This document shows positions 17,083-24,541 of a stretch of 64,000 bases of DNA, piece by piece. How positions within the stretch are numbered: position 1 is the stretch's first letter; each line of letters opens with the position of its first letter. The stretch is from the NCBI GenBank assembly GCA_913060505.1, contig CAJXRQ010000005.1, forward strand, positions 1-64,000. The letters run 5' to 3'. Origin of the DNA: an uncultured Desulfovibrio sp. Lineage in GTDB: Bacteria > Desulfobacterota > Desulfovibrionia > Desulfovibrionales > Desulfovibrionaceae. A program made the translations under genes and the position numbers. Below the pieces are notes generated by a model that did no database searches, was not told the origin of the DNA, and worked only from the letters and a program-made list of their open reading frames with translations.

Positions 17083-18384
17083 TTATACGGCTTCCGTGGA
17101 AGACGAATTGCTTTTGCTGGTCATGATATCCAGAATGACCTTGTCGGTTTCGGCCATTCCGACACTTCCAAGACGGCCGATATTCCGAATGCAGGCTTCA
17201 ATATCCTCATCCAGAATACCATCCTTGCCAGGAACGGATATTCCCTTCATGGCCAGGAATGCACCACTGATGGCAGCTTCCACACAGGAGGCAACCTTCA
17301 AAGCGCAGGAAGTCTTGGCCCCGTCGCAAACCATTCCGGCTATGTCGCCAAGCGTATTGCGAATGGTGCTTTCCATTTCCTCCATGCCACCGCCGAGCAG
17401 GAGCACGATGCCGCATCCGGCAGCCGTGGCCGCCAGACTCGCACCGCACAGGGCGGAAAGCCGTCCGAGATGGTGCTTGAGGTGAATCGCCGTAAGGTGG
17501 CTCATGATCAGGGCGCGGACCAGATCTTCCTCGGAAGCATCCCGCCGATGTGCGAACGCCACCACGGGAAGCGTGGCGGTAATACCCTGATTGCCACTTC
17601 CGGAGTTGCTCATGACAGGCACGGGAGCACCTTCCATCCGGGCATCGGATGCGGCTGCGGTCAGCTTGATGGCATAGGAAACCACATCGTCTGAGCGCAG
17701 GCCCATGGCAAGATCCTTGTCCATGGAACGGCCGACCCGGAGTCCCCAATCGCTGTTCAACCCTTCTACAGCGGCAGCCTCGTTCAGGCGTGCAGCCTCA
17801 AGGATAAAGGAGATATCCTCCAACGGCGCACTGGTGGCAAACTCCAGAATGTCCCGCATGCTCATGGGCCACTCTTCCTCAACTTCTTCGGAAGCAGCCT
17901 GATCAACACTCAATACGGTTTCACCGTTTTTCTCCACAAGCACGATTGCGGTATGCTCACGCGCAATAACGCAGCGGGCATTTTCTTCACCCGCATACAC
18001 GGTAACATCCGCGTACAGCACTTCGTCGGTTTCAGCGATGCTGATCTCGACCTTTCCGTTCGCCAGCATTTGCTTGCCGAGCTTCACCTGTTCTTCGGAA
18101 AGATCGCGAAGCACTTCCAGAGCAAGTGAGGATTTGCCGCCCGTCACGCCCACGGCGGCAGCAACTTCCAGCCCGGTAGTACCGGTACCCGGAACGCCGA
18201 CGCCCATGCCGTTCTTGAGCAGGTTGCCACTCACCCGGACCTCAACCCGCTCAGGGAGGGTTCCAAGTGTTTCAGCAGCGCGGGCTGCGGCCAGGGACAC
18301 GGTGATCGGCTCGGTACAACCGAGAGCCGGCACCACTTCCTTGTTGAGCAGCGCTATGTATTGTGGCCAATTTTCTTTTGACAT
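17083..18384 (-). CDS. cyuA: L-cysteine desulfidase family (CyuA/YhaM, UPF0597)
   Basis: The 433-residue protein matches the CyuA/UPF0597 family: PALGCTEPITVSLAAARA at residues 19-36 with the conserved Cys, GVPGTGTTGLEVAAAVG, SNSGSGNQGITATLPVV and conserved late Cys residues (ALCGASLAATAAGCG). CyuA is an iron-sulfur enzyme that degrades L-cysteine to pyruvate, sulfide and ammonia. It lies 24 bp after a dicarboxylate/amino-acid symporter gene, with RidA and a YheO-like regulator further upstream, so the block looks like cysteine (or serine) uptake and degradation. Confidence 0.9.
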   Translation of the reverse strand: MSKENWPQYIALLNKEVVPALGCTEPITVSLAAARAAETLGTLPERVEVRVSGNLLKNGMGVGVPGTGTTGLEVAAAVGVTGGKSSLALEVLRDLSEEQVKLGKQMLANGKVEISIAETDEVLYADVTVYAGEENARCVIAREHTAIVLVEKNGETVLSVDQAASEEVEEEWPMSMRDILEFATSAPLEDISFILEAARLNEAAAVEGLNSDWGLRVGRSMDKDLAMGLRSDDVVSYAIKLTAAASDARMEGAPVPVMSNSGSGNQGITATLPVVAFAHRRDASEEDLVRALIMSHLTAIHLKHHLGRLSALCGASLAATAAGCGIVLLLGGGMEEMESTIRNTLGDIAGMVCDGAKTSCALKVASCVEAAISGAFLAMKGISVPGKDGILDEDIEACIRNIGRLGSVGMAETDKVILDIMTSKSNSSSTEAV

Positions 18385-18408
18385 TATTATATCTCCCTTG
18401 AAACAGGG

Positions 18409-19644
18409 TTAGCCTTGAACCTCGTTCAATTCCTGCTGCGCCGCAGCTTCTGCGGCCGCCCGGGCTGCATCGAGCTCCCCGTGGCGATTGAAGAGGCCTT
18501 CAAGCATAAGAGTCAGGGCACCATCGCCTGTTACGTTGCAGGCGGTACCAAAGCTGTCTTGCAGGGCAAAAACAGCCAGCAGCAGGGCTACGCCGGCCGG
18601 GTCGAAATTCAACACGCCGACCACGATGCCCAATGAAGCCATGACAGTGCCGCCGGGGACACCGGGAGCACCGATAGCGAAGATACCGAAAAGCAGAACA
18701 AACAGGATCATGGTTCCCATGGAAGGCAGATGACCATACAACATCATGGAAATGGTCATGGCGAAGAAGGTTTCCGTCAGCACAGATCCGCAAAGGTGAA
18801 TCGTGGCTCCGAGAGGCACCATGAATTCGACGGTATCCTTGCTCAACACCTTGGATTTGCTGGCGCACTCAAGAGAAACCGGCAAGGTTGCGGCGCTGGA
18901 CATGGTTCCAACGGCCGTCAGGTATGCCGGGAGGTAATGCTTCAGGACTTCAAGCGGGTTCTTTCCGGAAATAAGACCGGCAATGGAATACAGCACAGCC
19001 AACCAGATAAAGTGACCCACGAGCACGATGGCGATGACTTCGAGGAAGACCGGCAACTGGCGGGTGAGGCTGCCCTCATAGGCCAGACCGGCAAAAGTTG
19101 CGGCAATGAAGAACGGCAGCACGGGGATGACGATACGGGTAACAACCTGCATCATGATGCCCTCGAACTCGCCGAGTATGGAACGGAACGTGCGGGCATT
19201 GGTCCAGATGGTGGCTATGCCCAGTATAACAGCTGTTACCAGAGCCGTCATGACAGGCATGACGGGCGGGATGCTGAGTTGGAAGACAACCTCGGGCAAT
19301 TCACGCAGGCCTTCAACCTGTGTGGCTATGGAAAGATGGGGAATGAGGACGTAACCGGCAACGGCGGCCAACGTGGCTGCGGCGGCGGCGGAAACATATG
19401 CAAAGAGGACACCCGCGCCTAGCATCTTGTTGGCGTTTTGACCGAGACGCGTAATGGCCGGAGCGATGAATGCGATGATGACAAGCGGGACAGTATAATA
19501 AATGAATTGTCCCATGACATACTTGGCAGTAATAACGACTTCCATGACTGGCTTGTTGGCAACAAGTCCGATACCTACACCGACAATAATGCCGAATATG
19601 AGCTTGAAGATCAGCCCGAACTCTCCGAATCTGCTTTTAGACAT
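18409..19644 (-). CDS. Cation:dicarboxylate/amino-acid symporter (DAACS family)
   Basis: The 411-residue protein has about eight membrane helices plus re-entrant loops and the family's serine-rich hairpin (TVGTMSSAATLPVSLECA) and late motif (LQDSFGTACNVTGDGALTLML). Relatives import glutamate, serine/threonine or C4 acids with Na+ or H+. The CyuA neighbour suggests cysteine or a related amino acid as substrate, which is inference. The start at 19644 follows AAGG. Confidence 0.9.
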   Translation of the reverse strand: MSKSRFGEFGLIFKLIFGIIVGVGIGLVANKPVMEVVITAKYVMGQFIYYTVPLVIIAFIAPAITRLGQNANKMLGAGVLFAYVSAAAAATLAAVAGYVLIPHLSIATQVEGLRELPEVVFQLSIPPVMPVMTALVTAVILGIATIWTNARTFRSILGEFEGIMMQVVTRIVIPVLPFFIAATFAGLAYEGSLTRQLPVFLEVIAIVLVGHFIWLAVLYSIAGLISGKNPLEVLKHYLPAYLTAVGTMSSAATLPVSLECASKSKVLSKDTVEFMVPLGATIHLCGSVLTETFFAMTISMMLYGHLPSMGTMILFVLLFGIFAIGAPGVPGGTVMASLGIVVGVLNFDPAGVALLLAVFALQDSFGTACNVTGDGALTLMLEGLFNRHGELDAARAAAEAAAQQELNEVQG

Positions 19645-19734
19645 AACCTTCCATCCTGATGTTGAGCGCTGCCCCCGGCGGACTCTCTCCTCCGCCGGAA
19701 CCAGCACGTTTATGCAGCGTTTTCTTCCGACTTG

Positions 19735-20115
19735 TTACTTCTCCGCAACGACTTCTATTTCCACCAGTGCGTCCTTGGGCAGGCAAGCTACCTCAAAGCA
19801 ACTACGCGCCGGGAATGGCTCCGAGAAGAACGAGGCATACACTTCGTTCACCGCACCGAAATCTCCGATGTTTTTCAGGTACACCGTGGTCTTGACCACT
19901 TTTGCCAAGGAAGAACCGGCAGCTTCGAGCGTGTACCGAACATTTTCCAGGGACTGTTTTGCCTGTTCGGCAGCACCTTCCGGCATCTGGCCGGTTTTTC
20001 CATCAATGGGCAGTTGGCCGGAAGTGAAGATCAAGCCGCAGCTGGCTTCGCTTCCATGGGAATAGGGGCCGACGGCTGCCGGGGCTTTATCGCTGTTGAC
20101 GGCTTTAGGCATCAT
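19735..20115 (-). CDS. ridA: RidA-family enamine/imine deaminase
   Basis: The 126-residue protein has the YjgF/RidA fold signature (AVGPYSHG, IFTSGQLPIDGKTG) and the conserved Arg and Glu at PARSCFEVACLPKDALVEIEVVA. RidA hydrolyses reactive 2-aminoacrylate released by PLP-dependent or Fe-S dehydratases acting on serine or cysteine, which fits the adjacent cyuA. Two consecutive ATG codons follow GGAG; the second (20112) has the better spacing. Confidence 0.93.
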   Translation of the reverse strand: MMPKAVNSDKAPAAVGPYSHGSEASCGLIFTSGQLPIDGKTGQMPEGAAEQAKQSLENVRYTLEAAGSSLAKVVKTTVYLKNIGDFGAVNEVYASFFSEPFPARSCFEVACLPKDALVEIEVVAEK

Positions 20116-20250
20116 ATATCTCCTTATTTTTTTAATAGGTTTTTCAAACTGATAGATTCATATCAGCATGATATAAAATTCTTATAATAAGACATCGTTT
20201 TCTAGTCAATAATTTTTTATTAGTTATAATAAATTTTTATCAAACGCACA

Positions 20251-20282
20251 AAAAAAGGCCCTGCTTTTTTTGCAGAGCCTTT
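20251..20282 (-). terminator. Terminator downstream of the YheO-like regulator
   Basis: An 11-bp stem with one mismatch (20254-20264 with 20272-20282) has a 7-nt loop and is followed by seven T on the minus strand. Confidence 0.85.
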
Positions 20283-20310
20283 CAAAGACTTGGGATTATC
20301 ACGAAAACAA

Positions 20311-20997
20311 CTATTGTTCGTTCAGCTTTTGCAAATAACGATAGATGGTTGCTTCGGATGCCGCAAGATGCTCGGCCACGACACGAATAGTACCCTTGAG
20401 AAGGAATACCCCGTGAGCATTGAGCTTTGCCATGATCTCCATTTTCTCTGCCGTGGTCATGCGGTCAGGTGGAATATGGGCCTCGGCGACGACCTGGCGG
20501 ATGAGGTTTTCCGTCAACTCCTCCATGGAGCCGGAAAAAGTCTCGGTATGCGCCGTATGCTCCGAACTCTGCTTTGCCTTTTCCGATTCAAGACCTGCCG
20601 AGTTGATGACCTTGTTCAGCATGTCCCTGGCCTGTATCAAGTCCGAGGTATCCATGTTCAAACAGAGCATACCGGCAGGTTCCCCATCGTGGTCCCGGAT
20701 GAAATAGGTGGCGGAATGAAGTGGCACCCCGTCCCGGGACCGGGTCGTATACCCCATTACCCAATCCTGCTTCTCATACTCCTTGTTCACAAGAAGCTTG
20801 AGGGCCAAGTCTGTCAACGGCGCTCCGTTCTGGCGGCCGGAGATATGACCGTTGGCGATTGCGAGCACGGATTTTTCCTTTGTCGAGGTATCGTGCAGCA
20901 CCACCTCACAGTTTTCACCCAGAAAAGAACCCAAAAAGGCGACAATAGGAACAAATTGATGAACGATGGACCGTTTGGAACCGCTTTTCTCTCCCAA
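20311..20997 (-). CDS. YheO-like PAS/helix-turn-helix regulator
   Basis: The 228-residue protein has an N-terminal YheO-like PAS domain (about 15-125, with GENCEVVLHD, NGHISGR and the DHDGEPAGMLCLNMD strand) and a C-terminal helix-turn-helix (about 180-225, ending ASEATIYRYLQKLNE). Homologues such as DauR control amino-acid catabolism. It is upstream of ridA, the symporter and cyuA on the same strand, and is the likely local regulator. The start codon appears to be TTG at 20997, supported by GGAGGG five bases away; no ATG occurs before the PAS domain. Confidence 0.82.
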   Translation of the reverse strand: MGEKSGSKRSIVHQFVPIVAFLGSFLGENCEVVLHDTSTKEKSVLAIANGHISGRQNGAPLTDLALKLLVNKEYEKQDWVMGYTTRSRDGVPLHSATYFIRDHDGEPAGMLCLNMDTSDLIQARDMLNKVINSAGLESEKAKQSSEHTAHTETFSGSMEELTENLIRQVVAEAHIPPDRMTTAEKMEIMAKLNAHGVFLLKGTIRVVAEHLAASEATIYRYLQKLNEQ

Positions 20998-21170
20998 TTC
21001 TTTCCCTCCTTGAATAATAAAAAATTATTAAAAAAAGAAAAAACTAGCGACGTGCGAAAGTAATGTCAAATCTGAGGGAAAAATACAAAAGATATGCTCA
21101 AAAATTCTTTGCAAAATAAAGCTACAATATCAGATTTCTGCCCAGAACCATGTGAAAATTTGGAGCAAAA

Positions 21171-21208
21171 CAAGACCCGGACCTTGTGACCGAACAAGAT
21201 CCGGGTCT
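21171..21208 (-). terminator. Terminator downstream of nitroreductase
   Basis: A 15-bp stem with one mismatch (21173-21187 with 21194-21208) is followed on the minus strand by TGTTTTG. Confidence 0.8.
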
Positions 21209-21261
21209 CTCATACTTTATCTCAGCAGAATGACAAACTGCCTATTGCTGAACAGGGCCTG

Positions 21262-21894
21262 TCAGGAAAGCATAATCTCATCAAGCGATTTGCGGTTGTG
21301 TTCCACGGCCTGCCCCTCTGCCGGATGGCCGACAACAAGCAGGGCAACCACGCGGAGGGCAGGATCGATGCCCAGCAGTTCCTTGACTTTCTGCTCGTCA
21401 AACATGCCGATCCAACAGGAACCAAGTCCCAGTTCAACCGCCCGCAGCATCATGAAGGAAATGGACAGTCCCACATTCATGGCGGCAGCGCCGAAACGTG
21501 CGGTTTCATCAGCAGCAGCTTCACGGGCCACGTAGTCTTCAATTCCGTTCATGGAATCGCCCTGTATCAACTTGTTCTCGCGAAAGAAAAAAGCGCTGGC
21601 CTGGGAATCGCGAACATAGCCGGAAAGATCGGCGCAGCACGCGATAATCGCACCGGCCGAGGCAAGCCATGTTTGCGTTCTGGAGACTTCCTTTTTGCCG
21701 AACTCCTTCAGAATTTCCTTTTCCTGCGCAACCTTGAAACGCCACGGTTGGGAATTCAGGCTGGAAGGAGCCAGACGCGCCGCTTCAAAAAGGGCTTGCA
21801 ATTCCTCATCGGTAACCGGTTCCTGCGTAAATGCCCGCACGCTGTGCCGCTTGGCAATGGCATCCATCACGCTGATTTTTTTTCCTGTCTCCAT
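21262..21894 (-). CDS. Nitroreductase-family flavoprotein
   Basis: The 210-residue protein has the FMN-binding segments of the nitroreductase family: RHSVRAF near 16-22, APSSLNSQPWRF near 42-53, a GLSISFMMLRAVELGLGSCWIG segment near 143-164 and a GHPAEGQ end. It would reduce nitroaromatics, quinones or flavins with NAD(P)H. The physiological substrate cannot be read from sequence. The GAGGA before the ATG supports the start. It stands alone between terminators. Confidence 0.9.
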   Translation of the reverse strand: METGKKISVMDAIAKRHSVRAFTQEPVTDEELQALFEAARLAPSSLNSQPWRFKVAQEKEILKEFGKKEVSRTQTWLASAGAIIACCADLSGYVRDSQASAFFFRENKLIQGDSMNGIEDYVAREAAADETARFGAAAMNVGLSISFMMLRAVELGLGSCWIGMFDEQKVKELLGIDPALRVVALLVVGHPAEGQAVEHNRKSLDEIMLS

Positions 21895-22031
21895 TCAATT
21901 GTCCTCACTTCTAGGCATGGGAATTTATGTTTTACATTGGCAAAACCAAGGCATGAGCCAGTAAAACAATAGTAGGCAAATCCGCTGTTTCTGTCACGAA
22001 GAGAACTTCTGCCTTTCGTCGCAGCAAACGC

Positions 22032-22853
22032 TTACAAGGAGACACAGCGGATATTTTCTTCCGGGGGTTGTATGGCCCGATGGTACTTCACGGCAGGCTT
22101 TCCGAAGGCCATGGCATTCACGATGATATGGTCTTCTGGAATACCAAGCAACGTACGAATTTCAGGAACAATGGCCGTCATGATTGCTCTGGCGATGCCG
22201 TCCCAGACCGTGCCAAGTCCATGGCTGTTGGCCAGCAATTCGAAGTAGCTCATGGCAATGGTACAATCCACCATGGGGTTCAGCGCATGTTCCGGCGCCG
22301 AAGCTACCAGCAAATGCGGTGCACCACGGAAGATAACGTCTTCACCTTCTTTGCCATTCTCAAGAAAATAGGCAATCCGCTCCATACCCTCGGGGAGTCG
22401 GCCTTCCTGGATGGCTTTTAACGCCCCCCCGGTTGTTTGCTTGCGCAGCTTGTCCATGGATTCCGGATCATCAACCACTGTAAGATGGGTTTGCCGTTGA
22501 TTTACGGCTGTCGGAGCATGGTTCACCACCTCCAGCAAATGACGAATAAGCGCCGGATCCACACCTTCCTTTTTATATCTTCGGATAGACCTACGGCCCA
22601 GAATCAAAGTCTCCATCTGCTCCGGATCGGGCACTCCCCGTTTCAGCGACAGGCTGTCGCCCGGATTCTTGCCAAGGACACTGATGGCCCCGGGTTTGCA
22701 CACAGCAAGACAGTGCTGGCAACCTATACATTTGGATTCCATTCCTTCACGAACATACGGATGTTCGTCCATTCCCAACACGCTGTACAAACAGTCCCGG
22801 ACACACTCGCCACACTGGGTACATTTCTCCGTATCTACCGAAAAGCTGATCAT
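22032..22853 (-). CDS. Ferredoxin-nitroreductase fusion
   Basis: The 273-residue protein starts with a two-[4Fe-4S] ferredoxin domain (CTQCGECVRDC near 11-21 and CIGCQHCLAVCKPG near 43-56), followed by a nitroreductase domain (RRSIRRYKKEGVD near 87-99, HAPTAVNQRQTHL near 112-124). The fusion allows electrons from low-potential donors to reach FMN. It is common in anaerobes and usually has an unknown substrate. The start at 22853 follows GGAG; the basic upstream extension in frame is unlikely to be translated. Confidence 0.9.
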   Translation of the reverse strand: MISFSVDTEKCTQCGECVRDCLYSVLGMDEHPYVREGMESKCIGCQHCLAVCKPGAISVLGKNPGDSLSLKRGVPDPEQMETLILGRRSIRRYKKEGVDPALIRHLLEVVNHAPTAVNQRQTHLTVVDDPESMDKLRKQTTGGALKAIQEGRLPEGMERIAYFLENGKEGEDVIFRGAPHLLVASAPEHALNPMVDCTIAMSYFELLANSHGLGTVWDGIARAIMTAIVPEIRTLLGIPEDHIIVNAMAFGKPAVKYHRAIQPPEENIRCVSL

Positions 22854-23016
22854 TCGTGTTCTCCTGCGCCTTTTAAATCGTTTCTGTATACGGTTGCCAT
22901 TTACCATATACAGTCGAAAAAGAAAGCAGGCACCTTCAGGTACTATGGTTTCATAACGGTAGGATTTTCATAATTTCAATACATTATGCACTTCTTCCAA
23001 GATTTGCCGTTTCATT

Positions 23017-23631
23017 TCAAATGCGATCGCAATCCCTGTCCCGACGGTTTTTTCTTGCCAAAAGACAGCTTTCTGTTTCCACATCTATGGTGGCCCGCAA
23101 CTCGCGGATGACATCATCAAGCCCGGTGTATTTTACGCCATAACCAAGATTGAAAGCATAATCGAAGTCAGGAGGATTAATCCCCTGAGCCTGTTGCAAC
23201 AGGGTTTCCAATTTATCCAAAGCTTTGACGACTCGAGCCTCCGGGCTCCGGGCGAATTCATACTCATCCCACAGGGCCATAAGCTCCTCACGCATATCCT
23301 CAGGAAGAGACCGAATAAGCTCCACCATGTCTTGCCGCTCCTGCTCCGTTTTGGAACCATGTTGTTCTGGCGCAGGAATATCACCGTTGATGGCCTCCCC
23401 CAAGTCGTGAACAATACAAAGTTGCAGAATGCGCAAAGTATCCAAGTGGGGATAATACCGGCTAATGAGCATTCCAAACAGGCTAAGCCTCCAGCTATGC
23501 TCTGCCGTGCTTTCCTGCCGACCATTTCTCGCCCACGAAGAACGCAATGTGCTCTTCAGGCGTTCGGCACGGCGCAAAAAATCCAAAATTTCAACAAGAG
23601 AACTTCCTATCGTTTGCATTACTATTCCCAT
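23017..23631 (-). CDS. HD-domain hydrolase, YfbR/HDDC2-like
   Basis: The 204-residue HD-domain protein has metal ligands in STAEHSWR (near 37-44) and IVHDLGEAINGDIPA (near 69-83), plus a conserved late Asp (KALDKLETLLQQ). This pattern belongs to the 5'-deoxynucleotidase YfbR/HDDC2 group, which removes phosphate from deoxynucleoside monophosphates. The start could be 23631 or the ATG at 23619. It is transcribed divergently from a Crp-like regulator. Confidence 0.85.
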   Translation of the reverse strand: MGIVMQTIGSSLVEILDFLRRAERLKSTLRSSWARNGRQESTAEHSWRLSLFGMLISRYYPHLDTLRILQLCIVHDLGEAINGDIPAPEQHGSKTEQERQDMVELIRSLPEDMREELMALWDEYEFARSPEARVVKALDKLETLLQQAQGINPPDFDYAFNLGYGVKYTGLDDVIRELRATIDVETESCLLARKNRRDRDCDRI

Positions 23632-23702
23632 CTGCTAAAAGTTGCTTTATAGCTGTATTTCCTTACAGGTTAAGCAATACCCCATTCACCAAGAACGGAA
23701 AA

Positions 23703-23716
23703 AGGACAATTGTCCT
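23703..23716. promoter_or_regulatory. Perfect palindrome before the Crp-like gene
   Basis: AGGACAATTGTCCT is a 14-bp perfect palindrome ending 11 bp before the start codon of the Crp-like gene, in the divergent promoter region. It may be an autoregulatory operator. Confidence 0.4.
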
Positions 23717-23726
23717 AAAACGCAGA

Positions 23727-24392
23727 ATGAGATCAATCCCATCAAAATTAACCCGAAAGCTTGTCGAAGCGTACCAATGCCGTCTTCAATTGAGCCAAGG
23801 CATCCTTACTAATAAAGATATGATTCCCGGCGAATCGCTCATTCAGCAAGGCGACTTTCCAGAAAACGTATACATTGTTTTGAGCGGCAGCCTTAAAATC
23901 CATCACAACACGCCCAAAGGAGCCGAATTTCTGGTAGCCATAGCTGGACCGGGAGAAATCATTGGAGAAGTTGAGGCGCTCACACGGGAGGCATGCGTCT
24001 GTTCCGCTACCTCCCTCAAAAAGAGTACCGTTGGCGTCATCCCCAAAGAGGCATATGCCCAATGGCTTGAGGAAGATCACGGCTTCGCACTGCTGGTGAA
24101 CCTCGCCATGTCTTATCGGCTTCAAAAGGTTGTACGTCGCTCGGCCACCCACCTTTGCTATCCTCTTGAGTATAGCGTGCTGAAACTCTTCGCCATACAG
24201 GTCCAAGAAGAAGGATCGACACGGCTGCCTGCCACCAAAGAAGAGTTGGCGAATTATCTTGGCACCAACACACGAAGTATCAACAGAGTTCTGAAAGATC
24301 TGGAACAAAAAAACGTACTGCGATCCTCCAAAGAATTGGAAATAACCTCCTTGGAACAATTGGAATGGGCCATACGGACCTACGACAAATAA
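23727..24392 (+). CDS. Crp/Fnr-family transcription regulator
   Basis: The 221-residue protein has a cyclic-nucleotide-binding-type beta-roll (about 15-130, with IPGESLIQQGDFPENVYIVL and GPGEIIGEVEALTRE) and a C-terminal winged helix (about 150-205, with TKEELANYLGTNTRSINRVL). It lacks an N-terminal four-Cys cluster, so it is not an FNR-type O2 sensor; the effector is unknown. The start at 23727 gives the usual family length, although its ribosome-binding site is weak. The regulated gene may be the divergent HD hydrolase or a distant target. Confidence 0.88.
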   Translation: MRSIPSKLTRKLVEAYQCRLQLSQGILTNKDMIPGESLIQQGDFPENVYIVLSGSLKIHHNTPKGAEFLVAIAGPGEIIGEVEALTREACVCSATSLKKSTVGVIPKEAYAQWLEEDHGFALLVNLAMSYRLQKVVRRSATHLCYPLEYSVLKLFAIQVQEEGSTRLPATKEELANYLGTNTRSINRVLKDLEQKNVLRSSKELEITSLEQLEWAIRTYDK

Positions 24393-24485
24393 ATCTTTCC
24401 AACTCTCTCCCCAGCCACTTCATATCCTGTTGCCATAAGCCTACATAGTCAGAAAAAGAGGTATGAGATTAGCACCTAAAACTAG

Positions 24486-24515
24486 TTGACTATAGTCATA
24501 TATTGAGCATATCAA
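24486..24515 (+). promoter_or_regulatory. Promoter with MarR-type palindrome
   Basis: A -35-like TTGACT (24486-24491) and a -10-like TATCAA (24510-24515) are 18 bp apart. The perfect palindrome TGACTATAGTCA (24487-24498) overlaps the -35. With a marR gene at the end of the operon, autoregulation is likely. Confidence 0.5.
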
Positions 24516-24541
24516 CTTCTCTCCAAATTGAGGAGTTTACC

